NCBI GenBank assembly: GCA_045602025.1
Contig: JAZSAT010000047.1
Span: 1 to 57,540, forward strand
Origin: RGIG5579 sp045602025
GTDB lineage: Bacteria; Bacillota; Clostridia; Oscillospirales; SIG627
Length of the DNA stretch: 57,540 nucleotides
Direction: 5' to 3'
How positions within the stretch are numbered: the first letter of the stretch is position 1; every line of letters begins with the position of its first letter. A program made the position numbers and the translations under genes. The notes beneath the pieces are model-generated. The model was not told the origin of the DNA and searched no databases. It worked only from the letters and a program-made list of their open reading frames with translations. Positions 30,775 through 40,063 of this stretch are shown here, piece by piece.

Positions 30775-33036
30775 TTATTTTTTGGGTTTTTTGATGCGGT
30801 TGAGCTGTTTATTCAGCTTCAGAAGCTCTTCCTTTGTGAAGGAAATGTTCATCATTCCCATCATAGAGGAAAGTCTAAGAACGGTAAAGCCGCCCATCAT
30901 TTCCATCAGTCCGCTGCCGGCAGCGTCCTTCATATTCACCTCGAATCCTCCGGCTTTTTTCTCGCCCTTCTTGCCCTGGTCCATCTTCTTTTTCAGCTGC
31001 AGGCCGAGACGGGCAAACCAAAGCTTTCCGCCTAAGGTGGACATAATATCGCTTATCTTGTCGTTAAGGGAGAATCTTCCCTCGGGAGCATCAATATCGA
31101 ACCAGTTAAGCACCGCGCCCTTTTCCACAAGGACATAGTCCATATTTCTCTCTTCTACCTTGCGGATCACGCCCTCATCGGAAAATTCTCCTGCGCGGGC
31201 GGTGATCTTGGATTCTCCCACATTGGGAACATCAAAATAGAAGAAGTGATCGGGAGCGCTCTTTTTGCCAAGGCTCTCGCCGTTGACAAAAAGCTCTACC
31301 TCAGGGAGATTGGAGTAAACGGTTACCTTTGTTACATCCTCCACGCGGTCAATATAACGCTTGCCGCAAAGATGCACAAAAGGATCATCGGAAAGGTGTG
31401 CCTTATAAGCGTAGAAGGCATCCTTCTTATACTTTCTGTCAATGGTCACAAGGCCCTTGTGGTTCTGTCCGTTCTCACCGCCCTCGCTTCTTGCATCGGC
31501 ACCGAAATCGAACATGTTCCATACATGGGTGGCCCAGATATACTTTCTGGAGAAGAACTGACGAATGAGCTCCTCATGGTAATATGCCTGATATTCCTCG
31601 GTATAGTCTCCCTGCTTGGGATCGCTTGTGTGCCAGTTCAGTGCCTCACATCCGTACTCGGAACAGCCGATGGGAATGTTGGGGTGCATCTCGTGGAACT
31701 TATCGAACCAAGGTCCGTTCATTTCCGTAGAGCCGCCGTACCAGCCGAAATAGTGGTTATAAGAAACCACATCGGGAATCTGCAGATAAGGGTCGTCCAT
31801 CTTACACATGAAAACTGCCGCGATGGTAGTAAGACGGGTCTTGTCCATCTCGTGAACCAAATCATGTAAGATCCTGTGATTTTCCAAAAGATCCTCGTCG
31901 CTGCCGCCGATGGAAATCTCATTGGAAAGGCCCCATACCACAATACAGGGGTGATTGTAGTTCTGGGTGATAAGCTCCTTCATCTGAGAGATGGTGTTCT
32001 CTCTGCCATCGGGCATATGCTTTGAAATATAGGGGATCTCCGCCCAGATCACAAGACCCTTTTCATCGCACAGATCATAGAAATACTGATCGTGCTGATA
32101 ATGAGCCAAGCGAATGGTGGTAGCACCCACCTCGCAGATCAGGTCGATATCCTCCTCGTGGTGCTCGGGGAGAAGGGCATTGCCCACGCCCCATCTGTCC
32201 TGATGGCGGCTGACGCCCCGCAGAGGATATTCCTCACCGTTTAAGATAAATCCGTTTTCGGGATCAATGCGGAAAGATCTGATACCGAATCTTGAGCACA
32301 CATTGTCAAGAACCGCATCCCCCTCTACGATCTCTACCTCACAGCAGTAAAGATAAGGGTTCTTCTTGCCGTGCCAGAGGGTCACATCCTTCATTTCGAA
32401 AACAACTTTGGTTTCCGAAGACTCGATCTTGTAAAGCTCTTTCTCTTCCTTGTCGTAGATGGTGTAGCGAAGGGTCTGACCCTCCTTCAGATCCTTGACA
32501 AAGACTTCTACCGTAACGGCAGCATCCTTTCCGGAAACCTCGGGGGTGATCGCAAGACCGGGTCCGCCGTAGTAATCCAGATCAAAGTGGGTCTTATTTA
32601 CACAAATAAGATTTACATTTCGGTAAAGACCGCCGTAGAAGGTAAAGTCTGCCATCTGAGGATAAACGCGGTCGCTGGGAGCATTATCCACAAGAACTGC
32701 AACAGAGGTCTCCTCCTTCAGGTGATCCGTAATGTTGACTCTCCAGGTAGAATAACCGCCGTCGTGGTGGCAAATTTTTTCCCCGCCTACGAAAACATCG
32801 GCAGAGGCGTTGGCACCGCGAAACTCTAAATAATAAAGGTCTGCCTCGGGAAGATCCGCCTTTTTCAGTGTCTTTTTATACAGGCAGGTGCCGCGGAAAT
32901 AATCGTTTCCGCCGTCCTGACCGTCGGTAGCGTTCCAGGTATGGGGAAGACGGATCTCTTCCCCTCCCTCAGCGAGAATATCGGCGGTATCTTTCACAAA
33001 CAGCCAATTTTCATTCAGGTTTATAATATTTCTCAT
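30775..33036 (-). CDS. Beta-galactosidase, glycoside hydrolase family 2
   Basis: The 753-residue enzyme starts INLNENWLFVKD and has the sugar-binding domain (about 1-150), Ig-like domain (about 165-255) and TIM barrel (about 256-545). Catalytic residues: acid/base in VWGLSNEISIGG (E373) and nucleophile in IGCSEYGCEALNWH (E460). A DUF4982-like beta domain follows (about 560-630, VELFVNGESLGKKSAPDHFF). The last 100 residues are unusual: a lysine- and methionine-rich helical tail (FARLGLQLKKKMDQGKKGEKK). No signal peptide. It lies 34 bases after a sugar symporter gene, with which it forms an operon for uptake and cleavage of galactosides. Confidence 0.94.
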   Translation of the reverse strand: MRNIINLNENWLFVKDTADILAEGGEEIRLPHTWNATDGQDGGNDYFRGTCLYKKTLKKADLPEADLYYLEFRGANASADVFVGGEKICHHDGGYSTWRVNITDHLKEETSVAVLVDNAPSDRVYPQMADFTFYGGLYRNVNLICVNKTHFDLDYYGGPGLAITPEVSGKDAAVTVEVFVKDLKEGQTLRYTIYDKEEKELYKIESSETKVVFEMKDVTLWHGKKNPYLYCCEVEIVEGDAVLDNVCSRFGIRSFRIDPENGFILNGEEYPLRGVSRHQDRWGVGNALLPEHHEEDIDLICEVGATTIRLAHYQHDQYFYDLCDEKGLVIWAEIPYISKHMPDGRENTISQMKELITQNYNHPCIVVWGLSNEISIGGSDEDLLENHRILHDLVHEMDKTRLTTIAAVFMCKMDDPYLQIPDVVSYNHYFGWYGGSTEMNGPWFDKFHEMHPNIPIGCSEYGCEALNWHTSDPKQGDYTEEYQAYYHEELIRQFFSRKYIWATHVWNMFDFGADARSEGGENGQNHKGLVTIDRKYKKDAFYAYKAHLSDDPFVHLCGKRYIDRVEDVTKVTVYSNLPEVELFVNGESLGKKSAPDHFFYFDVPNVGESKITARAGEFSDEGVIRKVEERNMDYVLVEKGAVLNWFDIDAPEGRFSLNDKISDIMSTLGGKLWFARLGLQLKKKMDQGKKGEKKAGGFEVNMKDAAGSGLMEMMGGFTVLRLSSMMGMMNISFTKEELLKLNKQLNRIKKPKK

Positions 33037-33070
33037 TCTGTGTCTCCTTGAAACTTGGGTAAAAAGGGGT

Positions 33071-34477
33071 TTATTCCATGGGGCGGCCGAGATCTGCGTT
33101 CATCTTGGCAAGGGTCTTCTTGTCAAGGTTGTAGATCAGTCCAAGCCCTACAAACTGCAAAACAGCAGAGAAGAGGAAGGTTGCCGCAACGATGTAGCGC
33201 ATATTCACTGCTACTTCCCAAAGCTGATTGCCTTCGTTTGCGCCAACATAGCCAAATGCCACCATAATGATCAGAACAAGGGAGGGTCCGATGCCCTGAG
33301 CAAGCTTACGGAAGAAGGAATGAAGAGAGTAAACGGTGCCCTCTTCACGGGTGCCGAATTTCCATTCGTTGTAGTCGATGGCATCGCCCATCATCGCCCA
33401 GGAAACGGTAGAATAGATACCGAGACCGAGGGAGAAGAACAGCTGGCAGACAATATAAATGATCAGATCCAGTCCGGTGTTGGAGGGGATAATGATAAAC
33501 AGTCCCAATCCTGCCACGATGGATACAATAGAGCCGAAGGTAGCAAGCTCCTTCTTACCGAATTTTGCAACAGCATTTCTCGCAAGAGGAGTAAATACAA
33601 CGATCGGAATCATAGCAAACAGCTGAACGATACCGGAGATCTTTACATTCTTAAAGTAAGACTGGAAGATAACGGTAACGGCAGTGGTCGCGCCCTGCAT
33701 TCCGATAAACATACCCATTGCCGCAACGGTAGCACCCACTGCGGGACGGTTTTTCACAAAGTTGCCAAAAGCCTTAAATACATTAAACTTCGGTGCATCC
33801 TCCTTCAGATTCACCTCAGTATCCACACGGATCTCGGTGTTTCTGATCATAAACTGGAAGCAGATAAAGCCCAAAGCACCCATGATAAGGGCTGCAATAA
33901 ATACTCTTTCGCCTATCAGGTTGTTTTTCTTATCGTAAATGATAAAAGGAAGAATAACCATGGGAAGCATATTGCCGAAAATGGAACCGATGGAACGCCA
34001 AGCAGAAAGAGAAGCTCTGTCCTTTACATCATTGGAAATCAGGGACAAAAGCGAACCGTAGGGCACATTTGCCACGGTATAGAAGGCATCCCAAACCACA
34101 TATCCCGCGATGAAGATGATCATCTTTGCCCAAGTGGGAGCATTCGGGAAGGGGAGGAAGCAACAGGCACCGCCCACGATCAGGCCGATAGAGCCCGCCC
34201 AGATGTACGCCAAGAATTTGTTTCTCTTATACTTGCGTTTGTCGGCATCTACAATGGAACCGATCAGGGGATCGTTGATAGCATCCCATACCTGAACAAC
34301 AATGAGAAGAAGCGCGTACCAAAGATCCATTCCCATAAATTGCGTCCAGAAAATGGACATGGTGCCCTTCAAGGCAAAACTCATGTTGCAGCCAAGATCT
34401 CCCGCTGCATAAGCTATGCTGTCGCGAATGCCGAATTTGCGATGCCCACCGGCATCAAGCTTTACTTCTTTTTTCAT
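33071..34477 (-). CDS. GPH family sugar:cation symporter (MFS, MelB-like)
   Basis: ATG 34477 follows AAGGAGAACAC; the longer frame is non-coding upstream. The 468-residue protein has 12 membrane segments, opens with KFGIRDSIAYAAGDLGCNMSFAL and has the DPLIGSIVDADKRKYKRNKF motif between helices 2 and 3, both typical of the glycoside-pentoside-hexuronide family. These symporters import disaccharides or glycosides with Na+ or H+. The downstream GH2 beta-galactosidase indicates a galactoside or related glycoside. A TATAAT stands near 34545 but no clear -35 is seen. Confidence 0.93.
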   Translation of the reverse strand: MKKEVKLDAGGHRKFGIRDSIAYAAGDLGCNMSFALKGTMSIFWTQFMGMDLWYALLLIVVQVWDAINDPLIGSIVDADKRKYKRNKFLAYIWAGSIGLIVGGACCFLPFPNAPTWAKMIIFIAGYVVWDAFYTVANVPYGSLLSLISNDVKDRASLSAWRSIGSIFGNMLPMVILPFIIYDKKNNLIGERVFIAALIMGALGFICFQFMIRNTEIRVDTEVNLKEDAPKFNVFKAFGNFVKNRPAVGATVAAMGMFIGMQGATTAVTVIFQSYFKNVKISGIVQLFAMIPIVVFTPLARNAVAKFGKKELATFGSIVSIVAGLGLFIIIPSNTGLDLIIYIVCQLFFSLGLGIYSTVSWAMMGDAIDYNEWKFGTREEGTVYSLHSFFRKLAQGIGPSLVLIIMVAFGYVGANEGNQLWEVAVNMRYIVAATFLFSAVLQFVGLGLIYNLDKKTLAKMNADLGRPME

Positions 34478-34689
34478 TCGTGTTCTCCTTAAAAAGTCTT
34501 TTTTGAAAAGGCTTTTCATCCTTTCCTTTAAAATATAACACAATTATACCAAAAATGCAAGGAATTTATAAGGAAAATCCGTCAATTTGCCGAATTTTTT
34601 TCTGTTTTGCCTCCAAAAGAAAAAAGCCTTAGGAAAAGCAAGGATTTCTTCTCTTTTTTACAAAATACAAGAAAAAGCATCAACGGATA

Positions 34690-34718
34690 TTGAAAAAATT
34701 CTCTTTTCGTAATATAAT
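34690..34718 (+). promoter_or_regulatory. Promoter of the FAD oxidoreductase-xpt operon
   Basis: TTGAAA (34690-34695), 17 bases, TATAAT (34713-34718). The rest of the gap 34478-34790 is AT-rich; I see no purine riboswitch in the roughly 65-base leader. Confidence 0.85.
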
Positions 34719-34790
34719 TTTATTTGTATGGTTTTTGCTTGGAGATATGCAAAAACATTTATCCAAATTCAAACTCCGAAAGGAAGAAAA

Positions 34791-36155
34791 ATGAATTACG
34801 ATGTAATTATTATCGGGGCAGGCCCCGGCGGTATCTTTGCCGCTTATGAACTGACAAAATTAAAGCCCGGCATAAAGCTTGCCGTGTTCGAGGCGGGGCA
34901 CGCCCTGGAGAAGCGGCACTGCCCCATTGACGGAGTCAAGGTCAAAACCTGTATCGGCTGCAAGAGCTGTTCCATTATGTCAGGCTTCGGAGGAGCCGGC
35001 GCCTTCTCCGACGGAAAGTACAACATTACAAACGATTTTGGCGGCACCCTTTACGAATATATCGGAAAAAAAGAGGCCCTGGATCTGATGCGCTATGTGG
35101 ATGAGATCAACATGCGCTACGGCGGCGAGGGCTGTAAGCTCTACTCCACCGCCGGAACCCGCTTCAAGACCCTGTGCATTCAGAACGACCTGCACCTTTT
35201 GGATGCTTCGGTCCGCCACCTTGGCACCGATATCAACTATGTGGTACTGAAAAACCTCTACGATCACTTAAAGGATCGGGCAGACTTTTTCTTCGATACT
35301 CCCGTGGAAGGGGTCAAGATCATCGCAGGGGGATATGCCGTCAAATGTAAAGACGAAACCTATTCCTGTGAAAAATGCATTATTTCCGTAGGAAGAAGCG
35401 GAAGCAAGTGGATGGAGAAGGTATGCCGGGATCTTGATATTCCCACCGAATCCAACCGCGTGGATATCGGCGTGAGAGTGGAGATTCCCGCAGAGGTATT
35501 CTCCCACCTGACCGACGAGCTTTACGAAAGCAAGATCGTCTACCGTACCGAAAAATACGGGGATATGGTTCGCACCTTCTGTATGAACCCAAAGGGCGTA
35601 GTGGTCAACGAAAATACAAACGGTATCATTACCGTAAACGGCCACAGCTACGAGGACCCTGCTAAGCAGACGGAAAACACCAACTTTGCGCTGCTGATGT
35701 CAAAGCACTTTTCCGAGCCCTTCAAGGATTCCAGCGGCTACGGTGAATCCATTGCTCGGCTCAGCAATATGCTGGGAGGCGGCGTGATCGTACAGCGTTT
35801 CGGCGATCTGATCCGCGGCCGCCGTTCCACCCCCGGAAGAATCAGTGATTCCTTCCTTGTTCCCACCCTGAACGCAACCCCCGGCGATCTGAGCCTGGTA
35901 CTTCCCAAGAGAATTTTAGACGGTATCATCGAAATGATCTATGCTCTGGATAAGGTTGCCCCCGGTACTGCCAACGACGACACCCTCCTTTACGGTGTGG
36001 AAGTAAAATTCTACAATATGGAGGTCAAGGTCAACGACAAGCTTGAAACCTGCTACCCGGGCCTTTATATCATCGGTGACGGCAGCGGCATCACCCATTC
36101 CCTGTCCCACGCCTCCGCAAGCGGCGTCCATGTGGCAAAAGACATTGCAAAATAA
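34791..36155 (+). CDS. NAD(P)/FAD-dependent oxidoreductase (COG2509-like)
   Basis: ATG 34791 follows AAAGGAAG and gives a 454-residue protein that starts directly with the Rossmann FAD motif YDVIIIGAGPGGIFAAYEL. A second signature, VKTCIGCKSCSIMSGFGGAGAFSDGKYN, with closely spaced cysteines, and the C-terminal GLYIIGDGSGITHSLSHASASG (FAD-binding) mark the large FAD-dependent dehydrogenase family COG2509. The reaction is unknown. It is followed after 16 bases by xpt, so a role in nucleobase or redox metabolism is possible but not shown. Confidence 0.85.
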   Translation: MNYDVIIIGAGPGGIFAAYELTKLKPGIKLAVFEAGHALEKRHCPIDGVKVKTCIGCKSCSIMSGFGGAGAFSDGKYNITNDFGGTLYEYIGKKEALDLMRYVDEINMRYGGEGCKLYSTAGTRFKTLCIQNDLHLLDASVRHLGTDINYVVLKNLYDHLKDRADFFFDTPVEGVKIIAGGYAVKCKDETYSCEKCIISVGRSGSKWMEKVCRDLDIPTESNRVDIGVRVEIPAEVFSHLTDELYESKIVYRTEKYGDMVRTFCMNPKGVVVNENTNGIITVNGHSYEDPAKQTENTNFALLMSKHFSEPFKDSSGYGESIARLSNMLGGGVIVQRFGDLIRGRRSTPGRISDSFLVPTLNATPGDLSLVLPKRILDGIIEMIYALDKVAPGTANDDTLLYGVEVKFYNMEVKVNDKLETCYPGLYIIGDGSGITHSLSHASASGVHVAKDIAK

Positions 36156-36171
36156 GAAAGAGAGAGAAAAA

Positions 36172-36756
36172 ATGAACTTTTTGGAAGAGAGAATTTTAAA
36201 AGACGGCGTTGTAAAATCCAGCAATGTACTGAAGGTGGACAGCTTCCTGAACCACCAGGTGGATATCGCCCTGATGGAGGAGATCGGCAGAGAGTTCAAG
36301 CGCCGCTTCGGCCATAAGACCATTACAAAGGTTATGACCATCGAGGCCTCCGGCATCGGCATTGCCGCTTTTGTGGCAAAAGAATTCGGTGTTCCCCTGG
36401 TATTTGCCAAAAAATCAAAATCCATCAACATCGACGGGGATGTATATGTAGCAGAGGTAGAATCCTTCACCCATAAAAACAAAAATCAGGTGGTAGTTTC
36501 CAAGAGCTTCCTTCACGAGGGAGAGCACATTCTGATCATTGACGACTTTATGGCAAACGGCTGTGCCATGCAGGGCCTGATTTCCATTGTGGAATCTGCA
36601 GGGGCAACCGTTGAGGGCTGTGGCATCGTTATTGAAAAGGGCTTTCAGATCGGCGGCCGCGTGATCCGAAATCTGGGCTATCATGTGGAATCCCTTGCCA
36701 TCATTGACGCGATGGATTCCGAATCCGGCTCCATTACCTTCCGGGAAAACAATTAA
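36172..36756 (+). CDS. xpt: Xanthine phosphoribosyltransferase
   Basis: ATG 36172 is chosen by homology: MNFLEERILKDG is the usual Xpt N-terminus, although the ribosome binding site (AAGAGAGAG) is weak. The 194-residue enzyme has TIEASGIGIA, the AKKSKSINID loop and the PRPP-binding LIIDDFMANG. It converts xanthine plus PRPP to XMP in purine salvage. The open frame begins 43 codons further upstream but overlaps the oxidoreductase gene. Confidence 0.95.
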   Translation: MNFLEERILKDGVVKSSNVLKVDSFLNHQVDIALMEEIGREFKRRFGHKTITKVMTIEASGIGIAAFVAKEFGVPLVFAKKSKSINIDGDVYVAEVESFTHKNKNQVVVSKSFLHEGEHILIIDDFMANGCAMQGLISIVESAGATVEGCGIVIEKGFQIGGRVIRNLGYHVESLAIIDAMDSESGSITFRENN

Positions 36757-36772
36757 ATTTTAAGGAGAACCT

Positions 36773-37744
36773 ATGTCCTTCCTGTACCTTTTAGAAAAGA
36801 TCCGAAACCCCGTTTTGGATCTTTTCTTTTCCATCGTTACCCTCTTCGGAGAGGAGACCCTTTTTATGGCGGCGGGTATGATCGCCTTTTGGTGTGTAGA
36901 TAAATTCAAGGGATATTATCTTCTCTGTGTCGGCTTTTTCGGCACTCTTTTGAATCAGTTTCTCAAGATCACCTGCCGCGTGCCGCGCCCTTGGGTAAAA
37001 GACCCCGCCTTCGCCGTTGTGGGAAATGCCAAAGAAGCGGCGGGAGGCTACTCCTTCCCAAGCGGTCACACCCAGATCTCCACAGGCCTTTACGGCGGTG
37101 CCTGGAGCATTGCAAAGAAAAAATCTTTTCGGATCCTTTGGATCACCCTGGCACTTCTTGTTGCCTTTTCCCGTATGTATTTAGGGGTCCATACCCCTGC
37201 AGATGTTTTGGTATCTCTCGGGATCGGAACAGTCCTTGTTCTTGCGGGCCGTCCTCTTTTTGAAAAAGCGGAGAAAAACCCTAAGGTGATGTTTGGGGTA
37301 CTCTTTGTCTTTTTGGTATCTGTGACCCTGTATCTTCTCTATGTACTTTATTTTCCCTTCCCCTCGGAGGTTTATGCAAAAGATGCGGTAGAAAACCTTC
37401 TTGCCGCCAGGAAAAACGGCTTTACACTCCTTGGCTGTGTTCTTGGCTTCGGAGTCGTCTATTCTGTAGACCTGAAATGGATCCGCTTTGACACCCGCGC
37501 GGCCCTTCCCGTGCAGATCATAAAGGTCCTTGGCGGCCTTGCCCTTGTTCTTATTGTAAAGGAAGGCCTCCGCGCGCCACTTGACGCCCTCTTTCAGGGC
37601 CACCTTTTCGCCCGCACCGTCCGCTATTTTCTTATGGTAGTCACAGGAGGCACCCTCTGGCCCCTCGCCTTCCCGTTCTTAAATAAAATCAGTCGTACCT
37701 TTTTCGTGAAAAAGGTACCCAAAAAGCTTCATAATAAAAGATAA
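36773..37744 (+). CDS. PAP2 superfamily membrane phosphatase
   Basis: The 323-residue protein has eight or so membrane segments and the PAP2 motifs KITCRVPRPW, YSFPSGHTQIS and SRMYLGVHTPADVLVS. It is longer than the one at 4527 because of a C-terminal set of four extra helices. Likely substrate is a lipid pyrophosphate. ATG follows AAGGAG and xpt ends 16 bases upstream. The last 15 residues (FFVKKVPKKLHNKR) are encoded by a copy of the intergenic repeat hairpin, so the natural end of the protein was probably near the last helix. Confidence 0.9.
   Translation: MSFLYLLEKIRNPVLDLFFSIVTLFGEETLFMAAGMIAFWCVDKFKGYYLLCVGFFGTLLNQFLKITCRVPRPWVKDPAFAVVGNAKEAAGGYSFPSGHTQISTGLYGGAWSIAKKKSFRILWITLALLVAFSRMYLGVHTPADVLVSLGIGTVLVLAGRPLFEKAEKNPKVMFGVLFVFLVSVTLYLLYVLYFPFPSEVYAKDAVENLLAARKNGFTLLGCVLGFGVVYSVDLKWIRFDTRAALPVQIIKVLGGLALVLIVKEGLRAPLDALFQGHLFARTVRYFLMVVTGGTLWPLAFPFLNKISRTFFVKKVPKKLHNKR
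37695..37729. repeat. Short copy of the intergenic repeat hairpin inside a coding end
   Basis: GTACCTTTTT pairs with AAAAAGGTAC and is followed by CCCAAAAAGCTT, matching the left part of the repeat at 1352-1385. Confidence 0.6.
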
Positions 37745-37770
37745 AAAAGCACCCAAATATGGGTGCTTTT
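37743..37770. terminator. Bidirectional terminator between PAP2 and GH20 genes
   Basis: AAAAAAGCACCC pairs with GGGTGCTTTT around AAATAT, between convergent genes. Confidence 0.88.
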
Positions 37771-37786
37771 CTGTTTTATTATCTTG

Positions 37787-39226
37787 TTATATCATTTTCT
37801 CAACTCTTTCGTCCTGCAGGGCAAGGGTCTTCATAAATTCCTCTTTGTCGGGGGTGGTGTAGGAATTCCAAGTTTTTTCCGAAAGAGGCGCGATGCGCAA
37901 ACGAATCCTTTCCCACTCGTCCTTGAGCATCTGAGGTCTGGGGGCATATTTGGTGCGATGCATCTTATCACACCAGGCGCAAAGCTGACCGCCCAGGATC
38001 GCATCATCAGGAGGCACCACAATGGGCTTTTCGTGGGCAAAGGATTTTGGCCACCAGTGATCCCAGATGTTTTTCTCCCAATCAAGGATCTTTTCCGGAT
38101 CCCACATAGGCTTTGGCGTTACGATGTAAAGGGGTCGCCAAGAAGCATTGATGATCTGAAATCCTCCTTCTAAAAGATCAGGTGCAACCTGATAATAGGA
38201 TTCCCAGGCAAATACAAGGGTCTCTTTGGGAATCATGTGGTTGCAGTCCTTGGAAAAGCCCTCCCATACCACGGGAATTTTTCCCATATCAAGGATCATT
38301 TTACTCATTTCAGAAACAATATAGCCGTAAAGTGCATGCACATTTTCAAGGCCGTGAGATGCCATAAAGCCCAGGGTTTCTTCTTCTTTTTCCCACTGGG
38401 AAATATCTGCCTCGTCGCCGCCGATATGGATAAAAGGCGAATCGGAGAAAACTTCAGCCGTCTCCCGAAACAATTCCTTCAGCGCGGCAAAGGCTTCTTC
38501 TTTCCCCCACATAATACCGGAGATCTCTTTTGCTTGCACGGTGGTATCTGCATCGCTTTCCTCGGGAAGAGGCCCGAAAAGGGCGGGGTACGCCTTGTTA
38601 AAGGCGGCAAAGTGACCCGGCGCATCCACCTCAGGGACGATCACAATTCCACGCGCCTTGCAGTAAGCAATCAAGCCAGCAAGCTCCTCTTTCGTGTAAT
38701 GCTCCTCAGATACTGCCTCAGGCAGACTTTCAAAGGGGAAACGGACCCCCTGATCGTCCGTCAGGTGGATCTGAAAACGGTTGACTTTATAAAGCCAGCA
38801 AAGATCCGCAGCAGCATACAAATATTCGATCTCGTGGAACATACGGGCAGGATCCACCATAAGACCGCGCCAGGAACTGTCGGGCTTATCTTCTACTTCA
38901 CAGCAAGGGAAAAACACCCCCTCCTCGGTCTCCTCGATCAATTGGAACAAGGTTGCAAGAGCATGGTTCATCCCCACATTGTCCGAGGCAAAAAGGCATG
39001 CCTTTTTGCCAATGGAGATGCGATATCCCTCTCCGAGATCGGGGCAGAAGGTGAGAACAAGTCCCTCTCCCTTTCCCGCACCCTCTCCGAAGGCGCGGAC
39101 AAAATATTCCCCGAACGCCTTCAAGGCGGGGGTAAACGTAGGATCACATTCTGCCGCCCGAAAAGTGGCGGGAATCTTTTTTTCACCAAAAGAGATCTTC
39201 TTCGGATTCGGAATTACGTTTCTCAT
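37787..39226 (-). CDS. Beta-N-acetylhexosaminidase, glycoside hydrolase family 20
   Basis: ATG 39226 follows AGAGGAAAA; the longer frame runs through the promoter. The 479-residue protein has the GH20b-type N-terminal domain (about 1-115) and a TIM barrel with SSWRGLMVDPARMFH, FQIHLTDDQGVRFP, VPEVDAPGHF and the catalytic pair in FIHIGGDEAD (D271-E272). It releases terminal GlcNAc/GalNAc from glycans by substrate-assisted catalysis. No signal peptide is visible, so it acts on imported glycans, perhaps from mucin or peptidoglycan. It is monocistronic. Confidence 0.94.
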   Translation of the reverse strand: MRNVIPNPKKISFGEKKIPATFRAAECDPTFTPALKAFGEYFVRAFGEGAGKGEGLVLTFCPDLGEGYRISIGKKACLFASDNVGMNHALATLFQLIEETEEGVFFPCCEVEDKPDSSWRGLMVDPARMFHEIEYLYAAADLCWLYKVNRFQIHLTDDQGVRFPFESLPEAVSEEHYTKEELAGLIAYCKARGIVIVPEVDAPGHFAAFNKAYPALFGPLPEESDADTTVQAKEISGIMWGKEEAFAALKELFRETAEVFSDSPFIHIGGDEADISQWEKEEETLGFMASHGLENVHALYGYIVSEMSKMILDMGKIPVVWEGFSKDCNHMIPKETLVFAWESYYQVAPDLLEGGFQIINASWRPLYIVTPKPMWDPEKILDWEKNIWDHWWPKSFAHEKPIVVPPDDAILGGQLCAWCDKMHRTKYAPRPQMLKDEWERIRLRIAPLSEKTWNSYTTPDKEEFMKTLALQDERVEKMI

Positions 39227-39254
39227 TTTTTCCTCTTTTATGGCTTTTTTGTTT

Positions 39255-39282
39255 ATTGTATCATCTTGCGGCAAAAAGTCAA
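39255..39282 (-). promoter_or_regulatory. Promoter of the GH20 gene
   Basis: On the minus strand TTGACT (39282-39277), 16 bases, TACAAT (39260-39255). Confidence 0.75.
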
Positions 39283-39355
39283 TAACCTGTACTTTTTTAT
39301 AAAATCCCCTTAGAAAAAAATCCCAAGCTAAAGGCTACTTATCATAAGGATGTTT

Positions 39356-39391
39356 AAAGCCGATAGATTCGTTTTTGAATCTATCGGCTTT
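39356..39391 (-). terminator. Long hairpin after the methyltransferase gene
   Basis: AAAGCCGATAGATTC pairs perfectly with GAATCTATCGGCTTT around GTTTTT, two bases past the stop codon. The T-run is short on the minus strand. Confidence 0.75.
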
Positions 39392-39393
39392 CT

Positions 39394-39987
39394 CTATATT
39401 TTTAACCCAACAAAAATGTATGCAAATTCTGTTTCTATACATTCTAATAGTGATAGACCGGAGTTTATAAAATATTTCTTTGTCGCATCAGGGTTATCAG
39501 GATATATTTTGATTTTTCTTTCTCCGTAATCTATACAATCATTTTGATTCTTATCAATGGATAAAACTAAATACCCTTTTGACTTTAATAAAGAATATAT
39601 TTTATTGATACATTCCTGCTTCTCCTGAATGTGCATAAAAGTTAATGAGGAATATATAACATCAAAAGAAGTGTCAAATTTATAGGTCATAAAATCACCA
39701 CATATCACTCTTGCATTTTTATATTGCGATAAATTATGTGTCGCTCTATCTATTGTTTTTGAGGATAAATCAATGCCAACAAATTCTTTGCAGAGCGGCA
39801 CGGTTTTTAATGCGAGACGACCTGTGCCAACGCCGATTTCCAAAACGGTTTTTGTTTTATCGAGTTTCATTATATCAATAAAAACTTGACCGTCCCATTT
39901 ATTCATATACTCTTTCAAGGGTTCAGGGTCATATACAGGGTCATTATTTTCATCGATTAGTTTATCATAATGCTCAATTATGTTCAC
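39394..39987 (-). CDS. Class I SAM-dependent methyltransferase
   Basis: GTG 39987 follows AAGGGAGAG and a predicted promoter lies just upstream at 40018-40046, inside the longer open frame, which rules out the earlier start. The 198-residue product has the SAM-binding VLEIGVGTGRLAL motif, the acidic VGIDLSSKTIDRA, ARVICGDF and DVIYSSLTFMHI (motifs I-IV). The target is unknown. Codon use is AT-rich, unlike the neighbours, which suggests transfer. It is the last gene of the inverted-repeat cassette. Confidence 0.88.
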   Translation of the reverse strand: MNIIEHYDKLIDENNDPVYDPEPLKEYMNKWDGQVFIDIMKLDKTKTVLEIGVGTGRLALKTVPLCKEFVGIDLSSKTIDRATHNLSQYKNARVICGDFMTYKFDTSFDVIYSSLTFMHIQEKQECINKIYSLLKSKGYLVLSIDKNQNDCIDYGERKIKIYPDNPDATKKYFINSGLSLLECIETEFAYIFVGLKI

Positions 39988-40017
39988 AAAATTTCTCTCC
40001 CTTCGGATAGAACCAGC

Positions 40018-40046
40018 ATCGTATTTGTCCGTACAAATGCTGTCAA
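40018..40046 (-). promoter_or_regulatory. Promoter of the methyltransferase gene
   Basis: On the minus strand TTGACA (40046-40041), 17 bases, TACGAT (40023-40018). A GGGCATAGCCC palindrome lies directly upstream. Confidence 0.65.
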
Positions 40047-40063
40047 GGGCTATGCCCAAACCC

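Noticed and set aside
36156..36171. Purine riboswitch before xpt
   Set aside because: Only 16 bases separate xpt from the upstream gene, and the operon leader of about 65 bases shows no purine aptamer core.
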